A DNA stretch of 64,000 nucleotides from Taxawa tesnikishii (nom. ined.) (taxonomy: Eukaryota; Ascomycota; Dothideomycetes; Dothideales), in the NCBI GenBank assembly GCA_030247885.1, contig JAPDRO010000018.1, positions 1 through 64,000 of the forward strand, given 5' to 3'. The notes beneath the pieces are model-generated. The model was given only the letters and a program-made list of their open reading frames with translations. It made no database searches and had not been told where the DNA came from. This document shows positions 12,101-24,522 of the stretch, one piece after another. Every line of letters starts with the position of its first letter. The stretch's first letter is position 1. A program made the translations under genes and the position numbers.

Positions 12101-15100
12101 GCTAGTAGGCTAAGTTTTACATAGCTCCGAGAGTTATATAAAAACTTAAGTCTAGGGATAGACTTATAGAGGAAGGGAAGTATATTTCTATATTATTTTA
12201 ATAATCTTTCTATTTATTTCTTTAGATAATTTCCTTTATTAACTCTCTTAATAATCTCTTTTATTATCTATTTCTCTACTATTCTTATATTCCCCTTTCG
12301 TAATAAGGCCTTTATCTATTTACTTAAGATAGTAGTCTTATTTTATTACTAAATAAAAGCGTAAAGCTCGTAAAATAAGAAGTTTATATTTATATAAAAG
12401 ATATTCCTTTTATACTATAAGTTAAAAGGATTAAGTAATAGTAGTAATAAGGGGTAATAAGAAAGAAGTAAAAGGAAGGATACTTCTAGAACTAAAATCT
12501 CCGAATATTAGTTATATTTTCCTTTAAGGAAGTAAAATACGTAATAAATATCTAAATTTATATACTAGACTATAAATCCTCTAAAAACTACGCCCTAAAG
12601 CTACTACTAATAACGCTATTACGATTCGTAAGTACGGTAGTTACGGACACCTTAGAAACCTACTAGAAGATAGTATTTCCTTACTATATATTTACTAAAG
12701 TCTAACTATACTTACGACTTACTATGTCGTAACTTAACTTACTTAGTAGTTAGGTTATTAGTACTACTAAAGCTAATAACCTTATCGTTCTAATTTCCGA
12801 GTTATTTTACTAAGTATTTAAAGAAGTAAAGAAGATTAGTAATAACGACGAATACTACTACGTAGCCCTTAACTTAAGTAATAAAATCTCCTAGAAAGAA
12901 GAAAGACTAAGTAAATACTAGTTCCTACTACTATAGGACTACTATAGGAGAAGAATAACCTTTAGACTAAACTTTTAGGAAGACTTCGAGGACGCTATCT
13001 AATCGAAAAGACTTCTTCTTAATAAAAGAGACGAGTAAGTAGAAGCTAGGAAAACTCTTTATAGCTTATAGTAAATTATAAGAAATATAAATATCTTTTA
13101 GTTTAACTTTAGTAGTATAATCCTCTTTAAGATAAGATAGCTAGCTAGAAAGGGGTTTACTATAAAGTAAGTAGTTTACGCGTTCCTTCGTAGGTATATA
13201 TATTATAACTATATTAGAGGTAAAGGTTCTAAGAAGAGTTAGCTATTCTAGCCTAGGGACTTAGAAAATATTAAAGAGTACCCTAAGAGATGTCTACTAC
13301 TTAATTAAGGAGAATACGAGTACTTAACTATACTAGGATATACTATTAATAAGTAAGGAGAAGTTTATAAAGTTACTAATATTAAACTATTATATAGTAG
13401 CTATACTTAAACCTTACTTATAAATATTAATAATACGAATATACTTATACTAGAGAGCTCTCCCTTTTATTACTTCTAGAAGGAGTAAGACGTAAGATTA
13501 AAGAGAAGGAAGTAGAGGAACGTAAGCGTAGGACGATAGCTAATATACTTCTTAATTAAGATCTAAATACTCTTACTAATTTATATAATAATCCTAGTAA
13601 ATAAAATACTCGCGACCTTAGTAATAATCTCCGTAAGAATATAAACGATAATAAGATACCTAAGGATCCTATTTTATCTAATCCGAAGGAGGAGGAAGAG
13701 CGACATAAAGAAGATATAAAGGAAATAGCTTTAAAGAAGAAAAGTAGCTATAATTACTAAATTAGTAGGAAATATAAAGCTCTTTAGAGGGAGATTAATT
13801 AACTCCTAAGTAAGATATTAGATCCTAATATTACTAACTTAATAAAGAAGGTACTACGTACTATTAATAAGGACGACGAAGTATTTTATAAAGTATACCT
13901 TTTTCGACTCTACTAGAAAGCTAAATACTATATTAGAGCCCTTAGTAGGAAGTAGCTAATTATACGTATAAGAGAGTTCTTATTTAATAAAGCTTTTAAG
14001 CTTAGAATTAACCCTAAGACTATAAATTAATTCTATAAGTCTCGTAGGCTAGCTCGCACTTTTAATACTCGTAGTCTCTATAGATATTAGTACTATATTC
14101 CTCTAGCTAAAAAATACGATTATAAAGCTATTATAAAGTCTATTTTTCTAGGTACTTATAACTAGTTTTAAAAGGATAGTACCGTTAATATTAATATATT
14201 TAACTAGCTATTTAAAGAGGACCTTATAAAGGATATACTAGAAGAGCTTACTATATATAAGTACTATCTTCGTCTTCCTACTAGTTAATCCGATTAAGGC
14301 TAGTTACATAACGCCTATTATAGCTATACTTAGTAAGTTATCTATTAAGATATACTATACTATCTAGCCTATATATACTTATAACTCGATTATAATTAAT
14401 AGTTAGTTTCCTACTTATATTACTATAAGTACGCGACTAGAGCTAGTAAGACTAAATTCCGTTACTTAGATAACTATCCGGACTATCTTCTAGCTAGTAA
14501 TAGTACTAACATAATTTAAGGAACTATATCCCTAGTAGATAAGACGAAGGATAACTATATAGTCTTAATTAAAGGTATTTATTAGTATTTTAAAGAATAG
14601 TAATATAACGTATAAGAGCATAGTAGTAATAAGACTTCTAGCGAAGCCGTTATTCGCATCGATAATAAGATCTAAAGTAAGGAGGATAAAGAGAAGTATA
14701 GCTTATAGTAGGAGGAAGTCCCTTATAAAGCCGAAGAGGTACGTATTACCTTACTATACTTCCTTTATAGTTTTAACGAAGGACTAGTTAAGAAGAGGGT
14801 AATAGTATTCCTATAGTATATAGCTATTAAAGAGGACCTTAGTACTCTGGAAATTAATACTAGAGCTAATAACTAAACTACTTTTACTCTTAGTTACTTA
14901 AAGCTTACTTTACTTCTATTTACGCCTTCTAGATATCCTTAAATATACGGCACAATTACGTACGCTTTTCTAATAGCTATCCCCTATATTATAGATAGTA
15001 TAGTATCCTAAGTAATTATAGGGCGTACTACGTAGGTAGACCCTTATACCTTAACCGAGCGTACTATCCTTTTTAGTACTAATAATAAAAAGCGAAAGAA

Positions 15101-18080
15101 GTTTATCGATAAGTATTACGCTAATACTATACGTAAGTTTCGTATTTGCTTCTATGTAACTATAGACGCTAAGGCTCGGTACTATTTAATAAAGTCCTAC
15201 GATTACTATAAGTAAGGATATAGTAAGGTCTCTTCGAATAATAAGTTAGTAAAGTCTATTAGTTTAGAAGAGAGTTCCAAAAAGGATACTAGTAGTAAAG
15301 GTAAAGGAGAAGGATTAGCAATAAATATTTCTAATAAGAATAATTCTAGTAAAAGCCCTCGTAGTAAAGCTTCTAATATAAATACTAACTAAAAGTCTTA
15401 TTTTAGTCGCTTATCTTAACTAAAGTAGTTGTCTATATTACCCTCGCTAGTTTTTACCCTCGTCTTTCCCTAATAGATAAGTAGATTATATAACTTCTAG
15501 AGACATGTAATAAGTACGGTCTATATAGTACTTAAGGGATAAGTACTTAAGGGAGAAGGGAAGTATATAGTAGAGTAGCTACTAGATAGTTATAAGTTAT
15601 TAGTTACGTAGAAGTTACCTTTAATTCCTACTTATTTAGTCCGTATATAAGATAGTTACTTATTTAATTAATAACTATTCTTTCTATATTTTATTCTTAT
15701 CTTATATCTTACTAATTACTATCTCTATTACTACTTACGTAACTACCTTCTATAGTCTTAACTTAACTTAATATAGAGTTCTCCCTATTATAATACTTTA
15801 GTTTTAGTTACTTTTAGCTCGGATAGTATATACTTCTAAGTTAAATAATAGTATCTATAAAGTAATACGTTTTCTCCTTAGTAAAGAAGACTTAGTTTCT
15901 CTTTATTATCTCTAGACTAGTAAGTATAATCTTAATCTTATCCCTAACGAATTTACAAATATTATCGATTTACGTTAAGAATAACTTATTTATAATAACT
16001 ATTAAGCTTAGGCCTACTTCGAGTTATAGCTAAATGTCTTTAAGCTAGTCGTATAAGGTAAGTAGTATCTTAGAGTTAAAGTAGTCGCCTAAGTATACTT
16101 TAGCGTCTAAAGGACGTCCTAATTCCTCTACTATTTATATAGATACCTAGAGCTACGTAATAGTAATATAAGTCTTACTAAGGCTTATATTATAAGTATT
16201 ATAAACTACGGGGCTACTAGAAAGTATTTCCTTTAAAGCCTAGCTCGTAGAGTAAAACTAGTAAAATAATAAGAAGTTCTTCTTATTTTAGCCCTTATAG
16301 AAAATACTAGATATAAAGTTAAAGTTATTCGGATCGTCGTTAAAGAAGTAATATATAACCTACTAAAGAGTAAGTTCCTTATACTTAAAACTATAATCTC
16401 TTAATATTAGAGCCTAGAAATTAATAGCCGCGCTTTTATTATTTCTATTAATAGAGTCTAAACCCTCGATATTACCGCTTAATAGCTACTTATATATTAT
16501 CTAATTACTATCGAAAGTAATAGATAACTTTTACTTTATTAAGGAACTAAGTTCGCGAGTATTACTTTTAATTAACTAAAAAACTTTATAGTTAAGTATA
16601 TAGCCTTCTTACGAGCCTTATTATTTACCTTATTATTTAGTTCTTTTTATTTTCTTTTAAGAGTAGTTCTTTCTATAGTAACGTAGTTATCTTCTAGCTA
16701 ATAGGAGTTTTTTAAACTAAGAGGAACGTTTAACTTAAATAGATCGTTACTTTCTAATATTAAACTATTATTCTCTATTATTATAAACTTAATAGTAAAA
16801 CGACGCGTCGGCTTTATAAGAGGTAGCGATAGTACTAGTCGACGCTCGATCTTTATAAACGACTTCGTTACCTTTATATTCTTTAGAATATACTCGTTTA
16901 TCTTCTTCGTAATATGCTTATTTAAGATAACTTTCTATCTATAAAGCTCGGACTTAGAGATTAGTTAAATATAGTTAAGATTACGTATAACGAATATTTA
17001 GAGCTATTTAATATTAGCTAGGGCATTTTAGTATACCTCCTAGAGTATATTATTATATAGTAAGTTAGCTAATTTAGCTTCGTCTACGTTTACTTTAAGA
17101 TTAATAGTTAAGTTAAACTACTAAAATTCGCGCGTTACTTATTATTAAACGTAAGTAATAAGCTCTTAAACTACTAGTAGTAAAACGCTCTTAAAATAGC
17201 GTTAAGTTAACTTACGGAAAAGGTTAAGCTTATATACGCCCTTATTAGTATTATAAATAGTACCGAGGCGTAAAGGTATAACTATAAATAGACTAATAAG
17301 TATATTTATATTAAAGTAAATAGAGTTAACTTAGACGAATATAAGAAGTATATTACTAAGATTCTTCTTTAACGTTAAGCTACTAATAATTATATCGTCG
17401 AAATCGTTAGTTATACTAGTAAATAATATAGTACTATATATATTACTATATATTCGGCTTCGTAAGTACTCTAAGCGTAATAATAAATATACTCTTAACT
17501 ATAACGTTAAACGTACTCTTTTTCTACTTTTAGTACTCTAGCTATATTTACCCTTACTATTACTTTTATTCTTATACTTTACGTCTTATACGTATATTCG
17601 AAGAAGATACTATATAATTATCTTAATAAAGTCGCGTCGTTTTTACTCCTATAAAATAAGTCCGAGTAATACTAGAGTTAAAGTAGCTTCTCTTAAGACT
17701 TCTTTTAAAGTAATTTCTAAATAGCCTAGCCTTTTACTCTATTAAGAAAGTTATTTTAAATACTAAAGCGTTTACGCTTAGCTATAAGTATCTTTAGGAG
17801 GCCCTCGCGAAAGTATTTAAAATTCCTTAAATAACTTATAATTATATCCTTAAGAATTTACTAGTTAGCTTTATTTATACTTAAAGTAGCGTATATAAAT
17901 CTCTTTATAGTACCTCTTTTAGACTTACTCGAGCCCTTGGTTATAAGAAAATACTAGAGTAAGTTCTTCGTCTATATAGAGGGATTATACTTATTAAAAT
18001 TAGTTAAAGGATTTAAGTTAGGAAGTAATAGCGCGAAGGATATAGTAGAATTAGTAGGTATACTTATAGTAATAGCGTAG
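12100..18080. other. unassigned RIP-decayed sequence
   Basis: Between the Gypsy fossil and the repeats at 18.1 kb the sequence has the same composition as the rest of the block. Parts look like former coding sequence (long stretches with periodic purine bias at 13.4-15.4 kb), and 15.5-15.8 kb has a non-coding character, so further elements are probably present. I could not match any to a family by eye. Confidence 0.4.
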
Positions 18081-18087
18081 AAGTAAA

Positions 18088-18291
18088 ATAATTATTCTAC
18101 GTAGTAAGTTAAAATCTAATACGAGTATATATATAAGTAGAAAGAAGAAATACCTCGAACTAGTAAAAGAAAGAGCGTAATTTTAATAGCCTATTATAAT
18201 AACTAAGATAAATAATCGTTCTACGTAATAAGTTAAAATACGATATAAGTAAGTAGAAAGGAAGAAATACCTCGGACTAGTAAAAGAGAGT
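18088..18291. repeat. direct duplication of about 80-90 bp
   Basis: A segment with TTCTACGTAGTAAGTTAAAA and later GAAATACCTCGAACTAG at 18088-18177 recurs at 18210-18291 with TTCTACGTAATAAGTTAAAA and GAAATACCTCGGACTAG. The copies differ at several sites, including G/A differences expected of RIP. Confidence 0.75.
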
Positions 18292-18380
18292 CTATAAGAA
18301 CGACTATATAAGATAGTAACTAAATTTAGCGCTAAATAAGGAAATAAAGAAGAACTAGTAGTAAGGTATAAGTCTACGTC

Positions 18381-18500
18381 GCGCGTATTATAGAAGTAGT
18401 AACGCGCGTAATAAGAAGATAGTAACGCGCGTATTATAGAAGGTAATAACGCGCGTAATAAGAAGATAATAATGCGCATAACGAGAAAGTAGTAATATAA
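18381..18500. repeat. 23-bp tandem repeat with GCGCG cores, 5 copies
   Basis: Units of 23-24 bp beginning GCGCGTA and ending GTAAC or similar start at 18381 and repeat five times; the last carries GCGCATA. The two alternating forms are GCGCGTATTATAGAAG and GCGCGTAATAAGAAG. CpG is retained in nearly every copy although the surroundings are stripped of CpA. Confidence 0.8.
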
Positions 18501-18860
18501 AGTAATTAGTATATATATAGAGACAACTTATACGAGTATAAAAGGACGAGAGAGTAATATTATAATAGTAGCTAAAGATAGCGTTATTAACTAATACGTA
18601 ACGTATAATGTAAATAAAGTCTTTATATTAATATAAATTCGAAAGGCTTAAGAAAACGTAGCGTAAGACGCGGTAACTATTAAGTACTAAGGTAATAAAG
18701 AAGTAGAGCGAATAAGATAAGTAGTAGTAAAAGATAAGTATATAAATATAGCCGAAGGAAAGAAAGGTAATAACTAAATAGAAGACTTTATTAGTAAAGA
18801 AGTATAAAACGAAAGTAAAGAAATAAGTTTATAAAGTATAAATAAGGAAGTAAGTAAGCT

Positions 18861-19060
18861 CTACTAGTAATCTTACTAGAATATTTATTAGAGTATAAAA
18901 GTAAAGAAGAAATATAAACGAACGAGTATATAAGATATAAAGGAAAGATTAATAAGGCCCTATTAGTAATCTTACTAGGAAGTCTATTAGAGTATAAAAG
19001 TAAGAAGGAAATATAAACGAATAAGTATATAAGATATAAAGGAAAGATTAATAAGGCCTA
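18861..19060. repeat. 99-bp tandem duplication
   Basis: Two successive units begin CTACTAGTAATCTTACTAG (18861) and CTATTAGTAATCTTACTAG (18960), both ending in AAAGATTAATAAGGCC. A third partial start (CTACTATAAT) is at about 19059. The period is 99 bp and the differences are mostly transitions. Confidence 0.85.
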
Positions 19061-20640
19061 CTATAATTATATCTTACTTTACTACTTAACTATATATATA
19101 ATATAATAAAGGAAAAGGAAAAGAGTATTACTTTATAAAAATTACTAGTATTAGACTATCGATTAATACGATAAGAGAAGCCTTTTACGTAGGTAAATAG
19201 AAAGTTAAGTTTATACTATCGATAAAGTTAAAGTAAAGTACTAATAGTAGTTCCTATATACGCTAGCGTAGCTTATAAGAACTATCTTCTACGAAGCTAA
19301 TAAGATAATTAGATCGTAAAGGTATAAAGAATATAAATAAGATATCGAGGAATATTTACTATTTAAACGAGAGGAATATATAAGTAGTAGCTAGACGGCG
19401 TATATAACTAATCCTAAAGGCCTTATAAGTTAAAGAAAACTAACTAAGCCTTTACTTAATACCTACGTATACTCTTATAAAGATACTCCCTAATGCGATT
19501 ATAACTTTAACTTATAAGTTAAAGAATACTAGTAAAAATAGTAGTTAATTAGTTACGTAAATAATTAAATAGGACCTATAGCTAAGCGACTAGAAATATT
19601 ACGACTTTTATACTTTTATCGAGAAAATCTTCGTAGTATTACGTCTTACTAGAAAGAGTTTCGTAATAATCGAAATATAAAACTACGTCGAAGTTAAGAT
19701 CTTTACTATAGTCTTAAAGTAATATAATATAATATACCGATTCCGCGATACTATATAATTTATATAGATAAATAACGGAAAAGAGTCGTTTTAAAAGCTA
19801 ATATACTAAATTAACGTAAACCTTAAGTAACATAATTATAAGCGTAAAGTTACTTATAGTAACGCTAAATTAACTTCTAATATAAGTCGCGTTATAACTA
19901 GTCTAGCTACTAGTAGTACTAGTAATAAAAATAAAGATAAAGCTAAAACTAAAAGCGTAGAAATAAAGAGTAGAAATAGTAAGAGAAGATACTATTATAT
20001 CCTAGCTATAGAGCCTATATAAGTTACGCTTAAGAGTAGTTCGTTTAAGGCTATTAGCTTTACGTACGAGATTATAAGAGTTAAAGTAAAAGTAATAGAG
20101 TATTATTACGCTTTAAAGGATTTACTCCTATTATATTTAGTCGAATTACTAACTATAAAGTAAGAGTTAAATAGTACCTTAGATTATATCGAATTAAATT
20201 AAGAAGATAAGAGGCCTACTATAATTAACAATTAAGGTAATTAGGAGAGACTTATTTCGATTCGATATTTATAAGGAAAGAGTTTAAAGTTTTATATAGT
20301 AAGTTTTAAGTATATTCTTAATATATAATACTAATAGAGAGTAAGTCTTAAACTACTTTCTATCGTAATTATTTACTACCTTTAAGGTAGTAGTACTTAC
20401 GAATATAACTATAAAGCGTACGGTACTTATAGTCTCTTTATATAAGATAGTCTATTAAACTACTTATTTTAAGGTATATTAACTTATACTTACTATAATA
20501 CTTACTTTAATAGTAATAGTTATAGTAACTTAACTAAGGTAATTATACGAGTTTTATTATATAAATAAGTATTATAATTAGATAATAGTCGAGAAAGTAA
20601 TATCGCTTTATTAATACTAACTACTAGAATTACTAATAAG

Positions 20641-21010
20641 GCGACTCTTAGAAAGTCGCTAGAGAGTCTACTAGGAGTACTACTAAGATTACTACTAGGA
20701 TTACTAATAGGGCGACTCTTAAAAAGTTACTAGAGAGTCTACTAGGAGTACTACTAGGATTACTACTAGGATTACTAATAGGACGATTCTTAGAAAGTTA
20801 CTAGAAAGTCTACTAAAAGTACTACTAGAATTACTACTAGAATTACTAATAAAGCGATTCTTAGAAAGTTACTAGAAAGTCTACTAAAAGTACTACTAGA
20901 ATTACTACTAGAATTACTAATAAAGCGATTCTTAGAAAGTTACTAGAAAGTCTACTAGGATTACTACTAGGATTACTACTAGGAGTACTACTAGGATTAC
21001 TAATAAAGTA
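20641..21010. repeat. 71-bp minisatellite, five copies plus a partial
   Basis: The landmark GCGACTCTTA or its decayed form (ACGATTCTTA, GCGATTCTTA) recurs at 20641, 20712, 20783, 20854 and 20925, an exact 71-bp period. Each unit contains shorter 12-bp steps (ACTACTAGGATT). Later copies carry more A and T, as if each decayed independently after amplification. Confidence 0.9.
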
Positions 21011-23450
21011 AGTCTTAGAGAAGTTACTAAGGCTACTATTAGTATAGTTACTAAGAGTTACGTAAACGACTTAGACTACTATAAATCGCTAAAGGAAGCA
21101 TTAAGACGCGTTTATATATATAAAACTTTCTCCTTCTTTTTATTTAACTTAACTATATTAACGCGTTCGTTTTATTATATTATATCTTAATACCTTAGTA
21201 AAACTTTACTAACTATTTATTCGATACGTCGTTTATCTTTAGTATATATTATTAAATCTCTCTTATATATTATAGTACTACTAAGCTATCCTAAGGATCG
21301 GATAGTATTAACTACGACTCGGTTTAAATAGAAGCTACGTTTATTTATAATCTTAACTACTTAAGTCCTATTTAAGTATCTTATAGTATTAAGCGAAGCT
21401 ATTAAGAGCTAAAGGAGTACTAAGGAATATAAATAATATAACCTTTAGTATTCTTCTATTAAGGAAGAAAAGACTTTAAATAGATTATTAGTCGAAGTAA
21501 GTTACTATTACTTTTAACTATATTTCGAGTCTACGAAGTAGTTAAGCTTCGTATTATATTTATTTCTACTTCGAGGGTTATACCTTCTTTCTAAGAGATA
21601 ATATACCCTAGATTTTACTTAGTATCTTAAAATAAATACTAGACGAATAAACTTATTTAAGATATATAGAGAGACGTTTAGTCTATCGAGTAAGAAGCTA
21701 ACTTAGAGATAGAAGTACTACGCGCCCTATATAGGGCTATAGTTTTTAAAGTATATAATATTTCTAGTTATCCTCGAAGTATTAACGTAAATCTAGATAC
21801 GTAAATCTATAAGAACGGCTCGTAATAACTACTCTACTATTACTCGTAGAGAGATAAACGCTTATATTAATCGAAATACTACTAGTAAATATACGTCTTA
21901 TAATACTAATTACCTTAAGTAATAAGTATATAAGGAAGGAAAGGTAAGAGCTTTTTTCTACTAAGATAATAATAAGATACTATTATAATACTTATATTAA
22001 TATTATTACGCCGAGTACTAAATAACTAAATAGGCGAAACGTTTCTTAAGTAAGATATTTATCGAGATTATAAGTAAAGTCTACTATAAATGTCGTAGTC
22101 TTATAGGCTAGAAAGATACTAGTAAATTCTTTTAGGATATAATACTATATATACTATTCTATTTAGTAGTAACTATAGAGTATGTTATTAACTTATAGAT
22201 AACTAGTATACTAGAGACTAATATAACGTACGAACTAAAGTAGAAAATACTAAGTAGTAAGACTATATAGCGTATATATAATAGATACTAAGATATATAG
22301 TAACGCGAGAATAAGTCTCTTTACCGCAAGCAAATCCTTACTATTATAACATATTAGGCGCGTAAATAACTTAGCGTAGTCGATAATAAGATTAAGTAAT
22401 ACGTTGCTCCTTAATAGCGCTATACCTTTAGTAATAACTTTACTAAACTAAACTTTAGCGAAGAAGGTAAACTATACTCTTATTCCTTTTTAATATAATT
22501 TAACGTATTATAAATACATCTAGTTTAAAGCTTCGCGGTAGTAACGAAGGTATTAATAGAAACGTTTAATAATTATTATCGCTTACTATAGCTATTATAT
22601 TCTCTTAGTTATTACCCCTTATAACTACCGCTTAAGTTAATAATACTATAAACGCTAGTAATAGGAGCCCTAAGCGCTAGCGTATTAGTTTATATATACT
22701 ATTTATACTTATAAGTAGTAAGTTATTATCCCTTACTATATTTATACTAAAGGCTATTAAAGTAAAGATAAATAGAATTAGCGAAAAGGTATTCTTTTAC
22801 TAAGTTACGTCTTCGAGTAGGCTCTAGAAGAATATTAAGCTTAAAGTTACTCGCGTAATTAAGAACGTAAGTAGCCTATATATATAGTACTATAATATAT
22901 ATAGTAGAGAGAATAAGGAGATATTAGTACTTATAGTTAGTTAAGATAAAAGGATTTTAAAGGACAAACTACTTAATAGCGCGTTATAGAGCGCGATTAA
23001 GAAGACTTTTAATATAATAAATATATAAGTAAGGGCCTAGCTAAATAAGCCTAGTAAGGAACCTAAGTAAATAAAGTATTTCCGTAATAACGTATAATAC
23101 GACTACGTTATCTCTTATACTTATACTAATTTATGCGTATAGTACGAAAGATCTAGTAGTAACTATAGTAATAGTATACTTACTAGGTTTATACCTCGTA
23201 ACTCTACTAGGAATCTTAATAGAACTAGAGGACTCGTACCTTAGAATTATATTAGGTATCTTATTAGGATTATTATAAGCGATATTAATAGTTATACTAG
23301 GAACTATAGATACTATAAATCGAAGTATATATCGTAGATTCGATGCGTAAATCTAAGACATAAGGATTAGTAGATTAGGTACTAGAAAGTAGATTAGTAT
23401 TATAACGCGCTAATTTACCTATTAGGATTTTATAACGTAAAAGAATAAGA

Positions 23451-24100
23451 AAAGCTTTTTAATATATAAAAGACTCGAAAGAAGGGTAAGTAAGTTATAT
23501 TAAAAGGGAAGTTTATATTTAGTATAAAAGAAGTACTCGAAATAGTAAAGGTAACTAAAGTAGAGTTATTAAGTAAAAAGCTACGTAAATAACTACGTAA
23601 GTATTTAACTAAAGAAGTACTCGAAGATAATAGTAATAAAGTACTTAAAAACGTATATAACGACTCGAATTCTAATTACATTATCGTTATAGTACGTAGA
23701 TAATTAATAGAGTTAAAGGGGTAGAAGTTAAGTAACTAATTACTTTACTTAATTAACTTCCTTATAATTTACGTTAATATATAGTAAGCTTATATTATTA
23801 CGTAAATAGTTAATAAAGTAAGAGAAGTTTCTTAATATATAAAAGGCTTAAAAGAAAGGTAAGTAAGTTATATTAAAGAGTAAGTTTATATTTAATATAA
23901 AAGAAGTACTTAAAATAATAAAGGTAACTAAAGTAAATTCGTCGACTAAAAAGCTATATAAACGACTACGTAAGCGTTTAATTAAAGAAGTAGTAAGAGA
24001 GGAAGAAGAAAAAGTAGCTAAAAATATATCTAGCGACTTAGATTTTAACTATATTATTATTATAATACGTAAATAGTAATTAAATTCGCGAAAGTAGTAA
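23451..24100. repeat. direct repeat of about 280 bp, offset about 371 bp
   Basis: Sequence from about 23451 (TTTTTAATATATAAAAGACT, then AAGTAAGTTATATTAAA and AAAGAAGTACT) recurs from about 23822 with the same order of landmarks. Both copies finish with a TTAATTACTTTACTTA block near 23.75 and 24.12 kb. They may be the ends of a decayed element or an internal duplication; I could not name the family. Confidence 0.7.
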
Positions 24101-24522
24101 GTTAGTAGTTAATTACTTTACTTAGTTAACTACCCCGCGGTTTACGTTAACTTTTATTTATTATTAAATAATTCTTATTACTTTATTATATACTTTTAAT
24201 ATAAGTTTATTATATATTATATTATTATAGTTAAAAGTTAATAAGTATATTTCTATAGTAATATAAGTAGTTTACTTAAGTATTTAACTTACATATAAAT
24301 TACATTAATATCTATTATAGTATTAACTATTTAGTAATTTATTTCTATATAGTAAGATAATTATTAAGTACTTATAGTCGAATATAATTAAGTCTAAGTA
24401 TTAATAATTTATAGTCTTATAATAAGATTATTATAGAGTCTAATAGAACTCTAAGGGTATCTTACTACTTGACTAAGTTATAATATATTAAGTCAATTCT
24501 AACTAGCTATCTAATATATATG

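Larger units (their letters stand above)
6290..24465. repeat. RIP-saturated AT-rich repeat block (18.2 kb)
   Basis: Over about 18 kb the sequence is dominated by TA dinucleotides and stop codons on both strands. CA and TG are almost absent (I saw only scattered examples), while CG, CC and CT are retained. This is the signature of repeat-induced point mutation acting at CpA. The edges are sharp, at about 6.29 kb and 24.46 kb. No coding frame survives; the single ~100-codon frame at 18183-18479 is low-complexity. Apart from the Gypsy fossil and the tandem or direct repeats listed separately, I cannot assign the contents, in particular 12.2-18.0 and 19.1-23.4 kb. Confidence 0.9.

Noticed and set aside
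12180-15800. AT-rich stretches near 12.2 and 15.6 kb as a pair of LTRs
   Set aside because: They look non-coding but do not match each other by eye, so I cannot support LTRs.
18183-18479. 98-codon minus frame in the RIP block
   Set aside because: Low-complexity and overlaps the 23-bp tandem repeats; no start or motif.
18381-21010. Tandem arrays as a CRISPR-like system
   Set aside because: Units are contiguous with no unique spacers and this is a eukaryotic chromosome; they are minisatellites.
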